Translations under genes and position numbers: made by a program
Assembly (NCBI RefSeq): GCF_000729995.1
Contig: NZ_JNFG01000203.1
Coordinates: 1-64,000 of the forward strand
Reading direction: 5' to 3'
DNA: 64,000 nt
Origin: Caballeronia sordidicola
Lineage (GTDB): Bacteria > Pseudomonadota > Gammaproteobacteria > Burkholderiales > Burkholderiaceae
Notes under the pieces: generated by a model
Databases searched by the model: none
Told to the model about the DNA's origin: nothing
The model's input: the letters and a program-made list of their open reading frames with translations, nothing else
Shown here: positions 1 to 8,910 of the stretch, in pieces
Numbering within the stretch: the first letter of the stretch is position 1
How the letters are laid out: each line of letters starts with the position of its first letter

Positions 1-58
1 CACCCTGATGCAACCCGGCGATCACGTGCGTTTTACCGCGCTGGAGGTGCTCGCATGA
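1..58 (+). CDS. pxpB: 5-oxoprolinase subunit B, C-terminal end (partial)
   Basis: Only the last 18 codons are visible (from base 2), ending in TGA at 56-58. The stop overlaps the ATG of the next gene (ATGA), so the two are translationally coupled. The residues TLMQPGDHVRF resemble the end of KipI/PxpB-type proteins. The assignment rests mainly on the following pxpC and pxpA, because pxpB-pxpC-pxpA is the usual order. PxpB works with PxpC and PxpA in ATP-dependent opening of 5-oxoproline to glutamate. Confidence 0.7.
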   Translation, partial: TLMQPGDHVRFTALEVLA

Positions 59-1086
59 TCGACGTGATTCGCGCCGGCATGCTCTCCTCCGTGCAGGATC
101 TTGGACGCGCGGGGTATCGGCACCTGGGTGTCAGTTCGGGCGGCGCACTCGACGCATTGTCGCTGGAAGTCGGCAACCGGATCGTGGGCAACAAGCCCGA
201 CGCGGCCGGCATCGAATTGACGCTCGGACCCACCACGCTGCGCTTCACGCGCGCCACGCGCGTGGCAATCACAGGTACGGATTTCGCTGCAACGCTAGAC
301 GATAAACCCGTCTATTCGTGGTGGAGCCTGCCGGTCCAGGCCGGCCAGGAACTGACGCTGCGCGGTGCGCGGCACGGCATGCGCGGTTATGTGTGCGTGG
401 CTGGCGGTATCGACGTTTTGCCCATGCTCGGTTCCCGCAGCACCGACCTCGGCGCGTGCTTCGGCGGTCTCGGCGGCCGGGCGTTGCGCGACGGCGACCG
501 GTTGGCCACGGGCGTGCCTCAGCCGACCAAAACCGCGGTGTTTTCATCGGCGGGAACGGCCTTTGGCGTGAAAGCGCCCGCGTGGTGCAAGTTCGTTTAT
601 GTGGAAGAACCGGTACGGCGCGGCAAACACACGCCGGGCAATTCATGGTCGCTGCCGATCCGCGTGTTGCGCGGTCCCGAATACGAGACCTTCACGCAGA
701 CGGCCCAGCGCGACTTCTGGAATGAGGAGTGGACGATCACCCCGAACAGCAATCGCATGGGTTTCCGGCTCGCCGGCACAGTGCTGGAACGCGTCGATAA
801 AGCCGACCTTTTGTCCCACGCCGTGTTGCCCGGCACGATTCAAGTCCCGCCGAACGGTCAGCCGATCGTGCTGATGGGCGATGCCCAGACCACCGGCGGA
901 TATCCAAAAATAGGCTCGGTCATCAAGGCCGACTTGTGGAAGCTCGCGCAAGCGCGGCTCAACAGCGGTGTGCGCTTTATCGAAACAACGGTCGAAGCCG
1001 CGCGTCACGCGCTGGCGGATGAGCGCATGTATGTGAAACAGGTCGAATGGGCGATCGCGATGCACGCGGAACGCCTCGGCCGGTAA
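55..1086 (+). CDS. pxpC: 5-oxoprolinase subunit C (KipA/biotin-dependent carboxyltransferase-like)
   Basis: This 343-residue cytoplasmic protein is of normal length for the PxpC/KipA family. The N-terminus carries the family block SSVQDLGRAGYRHLGVSSGG (about residues 11-30), and TGGYPKIG lies near residues 280-287. With PxpB and PxpA it hydrolyses 5-oxoproline (pyroglutamate) to glutamate using ATP, which salvages a damage product of glutamine and glutathione. The ATG overlaps the pxpB stop, and pxpA begins 17 bases after its own stop, so the three form an operon. Older annotation calls this family allophanate hydrolase subunit 2 or urea amidolyase-like. The adjacent LamB/YcsF gene makes 5-oxoprolinase the better call. 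Confidence 0.93.
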   Translation: MIDVIRAGMLSSVQDLGRAGYRHLGVSSGGALDALSLEVGNRIVGNKPDAAGIELTLGPTTLRFTRATRVAITGTDFAATLDDKPVYSWWSLPVQAGQELTLRGARHGMRGYVCVAGGIDVLPMLGSRSTDLGACFGGLGGRALRDGDRLATGVPQPTKTAVFSSAGTAFGVKAPAWCKFVYVEEPVRRGKHTPGNSWSLPIRVLRGPEYETFTQTAQRDFWNEEWTITPNSNRMGFRLAGTVLERVDKADLLSHAVLPGTIQVPPNGQPIVLMGDAQTTGGYPKIGSVIKADLWKLAQARLNSGVRFIETTVEAARHALADERMYVKQVEWAIAMHAERLGR

Positions 1087-1103
1087 ATGAACAGGGAACA
1101 AAG

Positions 1104-1856
1104 ATGGAAATCGATCTGAACGCCGATCTCGGCGAAGGCATGGGCACCGACGAAGCACTGCTCGATCTCGTGAGCTCCGCGAATATTGCTTGCGGCTGGC
1201 ACGCGGGGGGAGCTACTGCCATGCGCGATTGCGTGCGCTGGGCTGTCGCGAAGGGGGTCGCCATTGGTGCGCATCCAAGTTTCAACGATCCCGCCAATTT
1301 CGGCAGGAAGGAGATGGATCTTCCCGCATCGGAAATTTACGCAGGCGTGTTGTATCAGCTGGGCGCGCTGGCCGGGATCGTGAAGGCCGAAGGCGGCCGA
1401 ATGGCGCACGTGAAGCCGCACGGCGCGCTGTATAACCAGGCCGCGAAGAATCCGGAAATCGCCGAGGCGATTGTCGCGGCCATTCGCGACTTCGATCCAT
1501 CGTTGCTCGTGTTCGGGCTGGCGAACAGCAATCTCGTCGATGCCGCGCGCAACGCGAACATGGTGGCTATCGAGGAAGTGTTCGCCGACCGCGGATATCG
1601 TGCAGATGGCTCGCTCGTCCCGCGCAAGGACCCCGGCGCGTTGCTCGAGGACGAGGAAGCCGTGATTAGCCGCACGCTGGAAATGGCAACGGAGCATCGT
1701 GTCCAGGCGGTCAGCGGAGAGTGGGTGCCAATCAACGCGCAAACGGTCTGTCTTCACGGCGACGGCGCGCACGCGCTCGCATTCGCCCGGCGGATTCGCG
1801 GGGCGCTTGAAACGGCGGGCATCGAAGTTCGCGCTGCGCACGCGGCCGAGGTTTGA
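1104..1856 (+). CDS. pxpA: 5-oxoprolinase subunit A (LamB/YcsF family)
   Basis: This 250-residue protein is of the usual length for PxpA. Family motifs are visible in order: NADLGEG (residues 5-11), ANIACGWHAGG (26-36), KPHGALYN (about 104-111) and DRGYRADGSLVPR (about 162-174). The ATG at 1104 was preferred over an upstream in-frame start at 1047, which would overlap pxpC and add residues foreign to the family. PxpA acts with PxpB and PxpC in ATP-dependent cleavage of 5-oxoproline in the cytoplasm. A hairpin with a short T-run follows about 100 bases after the stop. Confidence 0.95.
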   Translation: MEIDLNADLGEGMGTDEALLDLVSSANIACGWHAGGATAMRDCVRWAVAKGVAIGAHPSFNDPANFGRKEMDLPASEIYAGVLYQLGALAGIVKAEGGRMAHVKPHGALYNQAAKNPEIAEAIVAAIRDFDPSLLVFGLANSNLVDAARNANMVAIEEVFADRGYRADGSLVPRKDPGALLEDEEAVISRTLEMATEHRVQAVSGEWVPINAQTVCLHGDGAHALAFARRIRGALETAGIEVRAAHAAEV

Positions 1857-1955
1857 TGACCGGTCGTTAGCGTTATTCACGCGGGTCGAACGCCTGACTC
1901 GCTGCTTGCGTCATACCGCGCGGCGGGTCGAATCGACACCTCATGAAACCTGAAT

Positions 1956-1980
1956 GCCTCGCATAATCGCGGGGCGTTTT
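1956..1980 (+). terminator. candidate rho-independent terminator after pxpA
   Basis: A 7-bp stem (GCCTCGC/GCGGGGC, one G-T pair) with a 6-base loop is followed by GTTTT. It lies between pxpA and the DUF969/DUF979 pair, so the latter may be separately transcribed or reached by read-through. Confidence 0.5.
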
Positions 1981-2099
1981 CGTAAGCGGCCGTAGAGCCG
2001 TTTTATCAAGCCAACGGAACGGTCCGCTCGAAGCAAGCGGTTCGTCCAGCGGTGGAAGAAGCCCTTACCGGGGCATTACCCCGACCACTTGGAGATCTT

Positions 2100-2819
2100 A
2101 TGGGTACCGCTGTCAACCTATGGCCACTGATAGGCGTGGTCGTCATCATCGTGGGGTTTATCCTGCGCTTCAATCCGATGCTGATCGTGGCCGCCGCTGC
2201 CATCATCACCGGCCTGGCGGCGCACTTCCCAGTCGATCGCATCCTCACCGCGATCGGTACGGGCTTCCTCAAGACGCGCAACATCCCGCTCATCATCTTC
2301 CTGCCGCTGGCCGTCGTCGGTTTGCTGGAACGGCACGGCCTGCGTGAACGCGCGCAAATCTGGATCTCGGGCATCAAGGCAGCGACGGTCGGGCGCCTGC
2401 TGATCGTCTATTTGCTGATTCGCGAGTTGACGGCGGCGGTTGGGCTGACCGGTCTCGGCGGGCATCCGCAAATGGTTCGCCCGCTGCTCGCGCCCATGGC
2501 AGAAGGCGCTGCGGAAGCACGCTTCGGCAAGCTTTCCAGCGAAACCCGCTTCAAGCTGCGCGCGTGGTCCGCCGCGACCGACAACGTCGGCCTCTTCTTC
2601 GGCGAAGACATCTTCGTCGCGTTCGGCGCGATCGTATTGATGACGACCTTCCTGAAGGAAGCGGGGATCGTGGTCGAACCGCTGCACGTGGCCGTCTGGG
2701 GCATCCCGACCGCGATCTGCGCGTTCCTGATTCACGGCTTCCGGCTGTGGCTGCTCGATCGACGGCTGAATCGCGAACTCGGCGCGTTGACCAAAAACGT
2801 TCGCGGAGAAACCGCATGA
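2100..2819 (+). CDS. DUF969 family membrane protein
   Basis: The product is 239 residues and rich in hydrophobic segments. Two are near the N-terminus (WPLIGVVVIIVGFILRF and LIVAAAAIITGLAA), with more around residues 60, 95, 170 and 205. The ATG at 2100 is chosen because GGAG lies about 7 bases upstream and the protein then starts just before the first membrane helix. DUF969 and DUF979 genes are regularly adjacent and often sit beside pyroglutamyl-peptidase or 5-oxoprolinase genes. From that and this context I infer a two-part membrane carrier for 5-oxoproline or a related compound. No substrate is shown by the sequence. Its stop overlaps the DUF979 start. Confidence 0.85.
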   Translation: MGTAVNLWPLIGVVVIIVGFILRFNPMLIVAAAAIITGLAAHFPVDRILTAIGTGFLKTRNIPLIIFLPLAVVGLLERHGLRERAQIWISGIKAATVGRLLIVYLLIRELTAAVGLTGLGGHPQMVRPLLAPMAEGAAEARFGKLSSETRFKLRAWSAATDNVGLFFGEDIFVAFGAIVLMTTFLKEAGIVVEPLHVAVWGIPTAICAFLIHGFRLWLLDRRLNRELGALTKNVRGETA

Positions 2820-3772
2820 CACTCACGCTCAACTATCTGTTCTATCTGCTGGGTATCGTGCTGGTCGTTGTGGCCGGCATGATCTACGTCGACAAGAAAC
2901 ATCCGCGCCGCCTCACCGCCGGGACGTTCTGGCTCGTGTATGCGCTGATTTTCCTGATCGGCGACTGGTTACCGGCCAATGTAGTCGGCGTGCTGGTTAT
3001 CGTCATGGCATTGATCGCCGGCTTTGGCGGCGTCACGGCCGGCAAGCCGAAAATGCTCTCCGACGAAGCCCGCCGCAACAGCGCCCTGCGTCTTGGCAAC
3101 AAGCTGTTCGTACCGGCGTTGACCATTCCTGTGGTGACCGTGGTTCTGACGCTGGGAGCGAGTTACCTGGTGTTCGGCGGCAAGCCGCTGCTCGATCCGA
3201 AGAACGTCACGCTGATGGGCTTTGGCATCGGCTGTATCGTCGCGCTTGGCGTGGCCTGCGTGATGACGCGCGACACCGTCGGGCAATCGATGAAGGAAAC
3301 GCGCCGTCTCGTCGATGCGCTTTCGTGGGCAGCCGTGCTTCCGCAAATGCTGGGCATGCTCGGCTTGGTGTTCTCGGATGCGGGCGTGGGCAAGGCGGTC
3401 GCGCATGTGACAACGGCCTATGTGAACCTCGATTACCGCTTGGTCGCGGTGGCCGTGTATTGCATCGGCATGGCGCTTTTCACCATGGTCATGGGCAACG
3501 GCTTCGCCGCGTTTCCGGTGATGACGGGCGGTGTAGGCGTGCCGATCCTTGTCGGCGTATTCCACGGCAATCCGGCAACGATGGTCGCCATCGGCATGTT
3601 CTCCGGCTACTGCGGCACGCTCATGACGCCGATGGCCGCAAACTTCAACATCGTGCCCGCCGCGCTGCTCGAATTACCCGATAAAAACGCGGTGATCAAA
3701 GTGCAGATTCCAACGGCGTTATCGATGTTGGTGATCAACATCTTCTTGTTGAACTGGCTGATGTTCCTGTAA
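2816..3772 (+). CDS. DUF979 family membrane protein
   Basis: This 318-residue protein has roughly eight or nine hydrophobic segments, including residues 5-21, 38-52, 58-73 and a C-terminal helix. Its ATG (2816) overlaps the TGA of the DUF969 gene in ATGA, so it is coupled to it. The conserved stretch PVMTGGVGVPILVG and the C-terminal region around GMFSGYCGTLMTPMAANFN fit DUF979. It is probably the second half of a transporter with DUF969. The link to 5-oxoproline is inferred from the pxpCA genes upstream. The next gene (TraB/GumN family) is convergent, 15 bases away. Confidence 0.87.
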   Translation: MTLTLNYLFYLLGIVLVVVAGMIYVDKKHPRRLTAGTFWLVYALIFLIGDWLPANVVGVLVIVMALIAGFGGVTAGKPKMLSDEARRNSALRLGNKLFVPALTIPVVTVVLTLGASYLVFGGKPLLDPKNVTLMGFGIGCIVALGVACVMTRDTVGQSMKETRRLVDALSWAAVLPQMLGMLGLVFSDAGVGKAVAHVTTAYVNLDYRLVAVAVYCIGMALFTMVMGNGFAAFPVMTGGVGVPILVGVFHGNPATMVAIGMFSGYCGTLMTPMAANFNIVPAALLELPDKNAVIKVQIPTALSMLVINIFLLNWLMFL

Positions 3773-3779
3773 AGCAAGG

Positions 3780-3815
3780 GCGTGGGTTCAAGCCGGATCC
3801 ACCACGAACCCACGC
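3780..3815. terminator. inverted repeat at convergent gene ends
   Basis: A perfect 10-bp inverted repeat (GCGTGGGTTC / GAACCCACGC, 16-base loop) lies where the DUF979 gene (+) and the TraB/GumN gene (-) converge, and it reaches into the last codons of the latter. It could end transcription from both sides, although neither flank has a long T-run. Confidence 0.45.
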
Positions 3816-4873
3816 TTCCTAAGCAACGCCAATACGCCCCGGTTACCCCCAAGATGCAACGCGCCGATAGCCACGAACACCGGCTTGTTCGGCGCGGCCG
3901 TGGCCACCATCCGCGCCGCGAATCGATAGTTCCGGTCGATCACCACGCGGTTATCGATCTGCCTCGCAAGCTGCTTCGATCGCGCCAGTTTCTCCGTCTT
4001 GGCGTCGTCCCAAGCCTTCAGCGCATCGGCGTCGCCAATCCGCCATAACCGATGCAGCTCCTTCACATCGGCAACGTTCTCGGCAGGCGTCTGCACCAGA
4101 TCCTGCGCGAGCATTTCCCGCTGTTGCGCCTGCGTGAGCCGCGTGAACGCGGCAATCTGCTCGTTGAGCGTCTCCAGTCCGATCACCCGCCCGCGCGGCC
4201 GCAAATACACGTTCTGCAATTGCGTCTCCGTGCCGAACTCGGTTTGAAATCCGGCCTTCAGGGTATCGACGGTTTCAACCAGCATCGACGCAAGCCACGG
4301 CCTTGAGCGGCTGATATCGTCGAGCATGACCGAGTTGCCGTGCATGCGCGCTTCGAGCTTTTTCCACAGCGCATCGGGCAGATACCGCGACAGGCACGGC
4401 TCCCGGCACGTGCCGTATCGGCTGACTTCATCCGCCGAAACGACCAGGTCGTCGGGAGAGATTTCCAGCGCGAGAATAGGCGATGCGTCGAGTGCGCCGA
4501 GGATCGGTTTGCGAAATGGCTGGCGGGCAGGATAGTCGTCGGCGAAACCGACATGCAGCGTGCCAAGCACGTAGATAGTGACTTGGCCTTTGGTGGCGAC
4601 GTAGAACGGCATATGCGCCGGCTGCGCCTGCACCGGACCGCTGGCGGTGGTGCCATCGGAATGGTCGACATCGGGCGGCGCCGGACGCGCGGGCGGCACC
4701 CGCAAGCCCGGCAGCGAAGAAGAGGACGTGGGCGGCACCGCGGCGCCCGGCGGCGAGCGCGCGCCGGTCACGGCGAAAGCCAGACGCGGCGCCACGCAAA
4801 GAACGGCAAGCGTGGCCGCCACAACAACAGCAAAACGGCGCGCAACCTGCCGCGCCGTTCGCGTTTCAGGCAT
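3788..4873 (-). CDS. TraB/GumN family protein, secreted or membrane-anchored
   Basis: The product is 361 residues. An N-terminal signal or anchor segment (about residues 11-31, VVVAATLAVLCVAPRLAFA) is followed by a proline-rich linker and the TraB/GumN domain. Two GxxH motifs typical of this proposed metalloprotease-like family are visible: GTLHVGF near residue 122 and GALHLGG near the C-terminus. The ATG at 4873 puts the signal peptide at the start and gives an 8-base overlap with the dppF stop, so the gene can be co-transcribed with the dpp operon. Its role is unknown. Processing of peptides taken up by the importer is possible, but that is inferred from position only. Confidence 0.82.
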   Translation of the reverse strand: MPETRTARQVARRFAVVVAATLAVLCVAPRLAFAVTGARSPPGAAVPPTSSSSLPGLRVPPARPAPPDVDHSDGTTASGPVQAQPAHMPFYVATKGQVTIYVLGTLHVGFADDYPARQPFRKPILGALDASPILALEISPDDLVVSADEVSRYGTCREPCLSRYLPDALWKKLEARMHGNSVMLDDISRSRPWLASMLVETVDTLKAGFQTEFGTETQLQNVYLRPRGRVIGLETLNEQIAAFTRLTQAQQREMLAQDLVQTPAENVADVKELHRLWRIGDADALKAWDDAKTEKLARSKQLARQIDNRVVIDRNYRFAARMVATAAPNKPVFVAIGALHLGGNRGVLALLRKRGFVVDPA

Positions 4874-5870
4874 CGATCTCCCCGACTTCCTCGGCTCGGT
4901 GACAGGAGACGTGCCGACCATCGACGAAACGCAGCGCCGGTTCTTCCACGCGGCATTTATCGATTGCATACGGGCAGCGCTGATGAAATGTGCAACCTGA
5001 TGGAGGGTTAAGCGGCGAAGGCATTTCGCCCTGCAGCCGGATCTTGATGCGCCGATCTTCTTCGAACAAGGCAGGCGTCGCCGACATCAACGAGCGCGTG
5101 TACGGATGACGCGGCCGTGCGTAGATCGTTGCCTTGTCGCCAAGTTCGGCAACACCGCCAAAATACATCACCATGACGTCATCGGCGATATGTTCCACCA
5201 CCGACAGGTTATGCGAGATGAACACATAGCTTGTACCGAACTGCTGCTGCAGATCCATGAACAGATTCAGAATCTGCGCCTGAATGGATACATCGAGCGC
5301 GGACACGGGTTCATCGGCCACCAGGATCTGCGGATCGAGAATCATCGCACGCGCGATCGCAACACGCTGGCGTTGCCCGCCCGAAAACATGTGCGGATAC
5401 CGCGCCGCGTGTTCGGGCCGAAGCCCAACCGTGCGCATCATGTGCGCGATACGCTCGGCGCGCTCGGCGGACGACAGCTTCGTGTTGATCGCGAGCGGTT
5501 CGCCCAGCGTCTGCTCGACCGTCTTCCGCGGATTCAGCGACGCAAACGGATTCTGGAACACCATCTGCACGCGTTGCCGCAAGTCGGCTACTTTCGCGCG
5601 GTTTGCGCCCGCTACATCCTCGCCATCGATCAGCAAACGTCCCGATGTGGGCGCTTCGATCATCGTCAACTGGCGCGCCAGCGTCGATTTACCGCAGCCG
5701 GATTCGCCCACCACGGCGAGCGTCTTGCCCCGTTCGAGCGAGAACGACACGCCGTTCAACGCCTTCACGGTGCCCTGCTGGAACATGCTGCGCTTGACGC
5801 TGTAGTGCCTGGTCAGTTTATCGGCGACGAGGACAGTGTCTTTAGTGAAAGTCTCAGGAACGGCATTCAT
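4866..5870 (-). CDS. dppF: dipeptide ABC transporter ATP-binding protein DppF
   Basis: This 334-residue cytoplasmic ATPase is one of the two nucleotide-binding subunits of a dipeptide/oligopeptide importer. Walker A is GESGCGKST (about residues 56-64), the ABC signature is FSGGQRQR, and Walker B is VADEPVSALD. The C-terminal region with the cysteine-containing stretch GCTFHQRCPYA matches the oligopeptide/dipeptide C-terminal domain. The ATG overlaps the dppD stop (ATGA). It is the last transporter gene before the overlapping TraB/GumN gene. Confidence 0.94.
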   Translation of the reverse strand: MNAVPETFTKDTVLVADKLTRHYSVKRSMFQQGTVKALNGVSFSLERGKTLAVVGESGCGKSTLARQLTMIEAPTSGRLLIDGEDVAGANRAKVADLRQRVQMVFQNPFASLNPRKTVEQTLGEPLAINTKLSSAERAERIAHMMRTVGLRPEHAARYPHMFSGGQRQRVAIARAMILDPQILVADEPVSALDVSIQAQILNLFMDLQQQFGTSYVFISHNLSVVEHIADDVMVMYFGGVAELGDKATIYARPRHPYTRSLMSATPALFEEDRRIKIRLQGEMPSPLNPPSGCTFHQRCPYAIDKCRVEEPALRFVDGRHVSCHRAEEVGEIDA

Positions 5871-6862
5871 TGCGCGCCTCCATGGTCTGCCACGAGTTCC
5901 ATGTTCAGCGGCTTGATGCAGCGTGCGCGCACTGCCGGATCATTCGGGGCGAGTTGAAAGAGCGCCGGCCGCGCCTTGCGGCAATCGTCGACGGCGTAGC
6001 TGCAGCGGGGGGCGAACAAACATCCGAGCGGACGATCATCGCGGCCCGGCACCATACCCGGCAACGCCGCGAGACGCTCGGCGCCGCGGCTATGTTCGGG
6101 AATCGCGGCGAGCAGCGCTTCCGTGTACGGATGATGCGGCTCGCTGAAAATCGTAGGCACGTGATTCGTTTCGATAATCTCGCCCGCGTACATCACGGCC
6201 ACTCGCTGCGCGACCTCGGAGACGACCGCGAGATCGTGCGAGATCAGCACGAGCGCCATGCCGCGTTCCTTCTGCAGCTTGACGAGCAGCTCCATGATCT
6301 GCGCCTGGATGGTGACGTCGAGCGCGGTGGTGGGTTCATCGGCGATCAGCAGCTTCGGATTGCACGCGACCGCCATCGCGATCATCACGCGCTGGTTCAT
6401 GCCGCCGGACATCTGGTGCGGGAAGGCATCAATGCGGCTCTTTGCATCGGGAATCCCGACTTGATCGAGCAGGTCCAGCGCACGTTGATGAAGTTTCGAT
6501 CCTCTGAGGCCTTCGTGCAGCTTGAGGACTTCCTTGATCTGGTAGCCGACGGTATAGCTCGGATTCAGGCTGGAGAGCGCGTCCTGAAAGACCATGGCGA
6601 TGTCCTTGCCGATAATCTTCCTGCGTTGCCCCGCCGACGCCTTCAGCAAGTCGACGCCGTTGAACGTGACCTGATCGGCCGTGACAATGCCGGGGGCGTC
6701 GATCAAGCCCATCAGCGCCATCATGGTGACGCTTTTGCCCGATCCCGATTCGCCGACTACGCCGACCACTTCGCCGGGTTTGACTGATATATCGATTCGA
6801 TCGACCGCCGGGAGTCCATTGAAACTCACGGCGAGATTGCGGATGGTTAGGAGATCGTCCAT
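5867..6862 (-). CDS. dppD: dipeptide ABC transporter ATP-binding protein DppD
   Basis: This 331-residue ATPase pairs with DppF. It shows Walker A GESGSGKSV, signature MSGGMNQR, Walker B IADEPTTALD, and the C-terminal GCLFAPRCSYA segment of peptide-transporter ATPases. The start was set at 6862 (MDDLLTIRN), just after the dppC stop at 6865. A longer in-frame extension into dppC has no family character. The gene is coupled to dppF by overlap. Confidence 0.94.
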   Translation of the reverse strand: MDDLLTIRNLAVSFNGLPAVDRIDISVKPGEVVGVVGESGSGKSVTMMALMGLIDAPGIVTADQVTFNGVDLLKASAGQRRKIIGKDIAMVFQDALSSLNPSYTVGYQIKEVLKLHEGLRGSKLHQRALDLLDQVGIPDAKSRIDAFPHQMSGGMNQRVMIAMAVACNPKLLIADEPTTALDVTIQAQIMELLVKLQKERGMALVLISHDLAVVSEVAQRVAVMYAGEIIETNHVPTIFSEPHHPYTEALLAAIPEHSRGAERLAALPGMVPGRDDRPLGCLFAPRCSYAVDDCRKARPALFQLAPNDPAVRARCIKPLNMELVADHGGAQ

Positions 6863-6864
6863 TT

Positions 6865-7782
6865 TTAGGCCATCCGTTTGAGTTTGGGATCGAGTGCGTC
6901 GCGCAGACCATCGCCGAGCAGGTTGATCACGAGCACCGAAATCAGAATGGACAGCCCAGGCATGGTCACGATCCACCACGCACTTTCGATGTAATCACGC
7001 GCGGAGGCGAGCATTGCGCCCCACTCCGCCGACGGCGGTTGCACGCCGAGGCCGAGAAAACCAAGCGCGGCGGCATCCAGAATGGCGGACGAAAAGCCCA
7101 ACGTCGCCTGCACGATCAACGGCGCGGCGCAATTCGGCAGAACTTGCGAGAACATCAGCCGCACGGTGCCCGCCCCGGCCACCCGCGACGCCGTCACGTA
7201 TTCGCGTTGCAGTTCGCCGAGCGCGGACGCACGCGTCAAACGCACATAACCCGGCAACGCGACAATCGCGATAGCGAGCATGGTGTTCACCAGTCCCGGT
7301 CCGATGATCGCGACCACCGCGACTGCCAGCAGCAGCGAAGGCAGCGCGAGCAGCACGTCCATGATGCGCATGATCGGCGTATCGAGCCATTTCGGGAAAA
7401 ACGCGGCCGTCAGTCCGAGCACGATGCCGGGAATTAGCGCCAGCACCACGGACACGAAGCCGATCCAGAACGACAGCCGCGCGCCGTACATCAGGCGCGA
7501 GAGGATGTCACGGCCGGCTTCGTCGGTACCCAGAATGAAGTGCCAGTTACCGCCGTCGAGCCACGCGGGCGGGATCTTGACGTTGTCGCGATACTGCTCG
7601 ATCGGGCTATGCGGCGCGATCAACGGCGCGAAGATCGCGATGAAGACCAATATCAGCACGATCGCGCCGGCCACAACAGCGCCGCGATTGCGTGAGAAAT
7701 TGGCCCAGAATTCGCGGCCGGCGATGAAGCGGCCACTCGGGACGGGGATCAGCGCCCCGGGGTTGTTTTGGATATCGGCCAT
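6865..7782 (-). CDS. dppC: dipeptide ABC transporter permease DppC
   Basis: This 305-residue inner-membrane permease has an N-terminal helix (VVAGAIVLILVFIAIFAPLI), a conserved periplasmic segment with HFILGTDEAGRDILSRL, and the EAA-type loop near residues 180-200 that contacts the ATPases. DppB and DppC form the membrane pore of the importer. It begins 4 bases after the dppB stop. Confidence 0.94.
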   Translation of the reverse strand: MADIQNNPGALIPVPSGRFIAGREFWANFSRNRGAVVAGAIVLILVFIAIFAPLIAPHSPIEQYRDNVKIPPAWLDGGNWHFILGTDEAGRDILSRLMYGARLSFWIGFVSVVLALIPGIVLGLTAAFFPKWLDTPIMRIMDVLLALPSLLLAVAVVAIIGPGLVNTMLAIAIVALPGYVRLTRASALGELQREYVTASRVAGAGTVRLMFSQVLPNCAAPLIVQATLGFSSAILDAAALGFLGLGVQPPSAEWGAMLASARDYIESAWWIVTMPGLSILISVLVINLLGDGLRDALDPKLKRMA

Positions 7783-7786
7783 GGGC

Positions 7787-8797
7787 TTACCTCGTGTGGC
7801 GAATGCGCGGATTCAGCACGCCGTACAACAAGTCGACGACCAGATTCACAAAAATGACGAGCGTCGCGATCATCAGGATACCGCCCTGCACGACGGGATA
7901 ATCGCGCCGGCTGATGGCATCGATGAGCCATTTGCCCACGCCCGGCCACGAGAACAACGTCTCGGTCAGCACAGCGCCCGCGAGAAGCGTACCGACCTGC
8001 AAGCCGATCACGGTCACCACGGGGATCAGCGCGTTGCGCAGCGCATGCACGATCACCACGCGGCTCGGTGAAAGACCTTTGGCGCGCGCCGTGCGGATGT
8101 AATCCTCGCGCAGCACTTCGAGCATCGACGAACGCGTCATGCGCGCGATCACGGCCAGCGGGATGGTGCCCAACACGATAGTCGGCAGAATCAGATGACT
8201 GACGGCGGACTTGAACGCGCCTTCATCGGTGGAAAAGAGCGCGTCCCACAGCATGAAGCCGGTGCGGTGCGGAATGTCGTATTCCACCGCAATGCGCCCC
8301 GACACCGGCGTCCAGCCCAGCTTCGCCGAGAAAAACATGATGAGGATCAAGCCCCACCAGAAGATCGGCATGGAGTAACCGGTAAGCGCCGTGCCCATCA
8401 CGCCGTGATCGACGACCGTGCCGCGCCGCAACGCAGCGATCACGCCGGCGGGCAGTCCGATCACCAAGGCGAAGATCATTGCGCAGATGGCGAGTTCGAG
8501 CGTCGCTGGAAAGCGCGCCAGGAATTCGCCCATTACGCTGGTATTGGTGATGATCGACGAACCGAGATCACCTTTCAGCGCATGTCCAACATAGTGGAAA
8601 TATTGAACAGGTAGCGGCAGGTCGAGCCCGAGCCGCTTCATTGCTTCGGCATGCATTGCCGGGTCCACGCCGCGCTCGCCCATCATGACTTCGATAGGAT
8701 CGCCCGGGATCAGGTGGATTAACGCGAACGCCAGGATCGTGATGCCGATGAACGTCGGGATCACCATGCCTATGCGCCGCAGAACGAATCGGAACAT
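7787..8797 (-). CDS. dppB: dipeptide ABC transporter permease DppB
   Basis: This 336-residue permease starts with the family N-terminus MFRFVLRRIGMVIPTFIGIT and the motif LIHLIPGDP. The EAA-type loop (RTARAKGLSPSRVV) lies near residues 233-246. It has about six membrane helices. It is separated from dppA by a 113-base gap holding a stable hairpin, which fits the common arrangement where the binding protein is expressed more than the membrane subunits. Confidence 0.94.
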   Translation of the reverse strand: MFRFVLRRIGMVIPTFIGITILAFALIHLIPGDPIEVMMGERGVDPAMHAEAMKRLGLDLPLPVQYFHYVGHALKGDLGSSIITNTSVMGEFLARFPATLELAICAMIFALVIGLPAGVIAALRRGTVVDHGVMGTALTGYSMPIFWWGLILIMFFSAKLGWTPVSGRIAVEYDIPHRTGFMLWDALFSTDEGAFKSAVSHLILPTIVLGTIPLAVIARMTRSSMLEVLREDYIRTARAKGLSPSRVVIVHALRNALIPVVTVIGLQVGTLLAGAVLTETLFSWPGVGKWLIDAISRRDYPVVQGGILMIATLVIFVNLVVDLLYGVLNPRIRHTR

Positions 8798-8827
8798 GGT
8801 TCGTCTCTTTGGGGAGGAAAAATGCGA

Positions 8828-8860
8828 CCGGCGACGCGGGCTTGTGACCCTTGTCGCCGG
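8828..8860 (-). promoter_or_regulatory. intercistronic hairpin between dppA and dppB
   Basis: A perfect 8-bp stem (CCGGCGAC / GTCGCCGG) with a 17-base loop is followed, in the dppA-to-dppB direction, by TCGCATTTTT. It may act as a partial terminator or mRNA 3'-end stabiliser that favours dppA over dppBCDF. Confidence 0.5.
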
Positions 8861-8910
8861 ACCTTTTCGACTAGTTTTAGTTTTGGTGCATAAAGCGTAC
8901 CGCTAACAGC

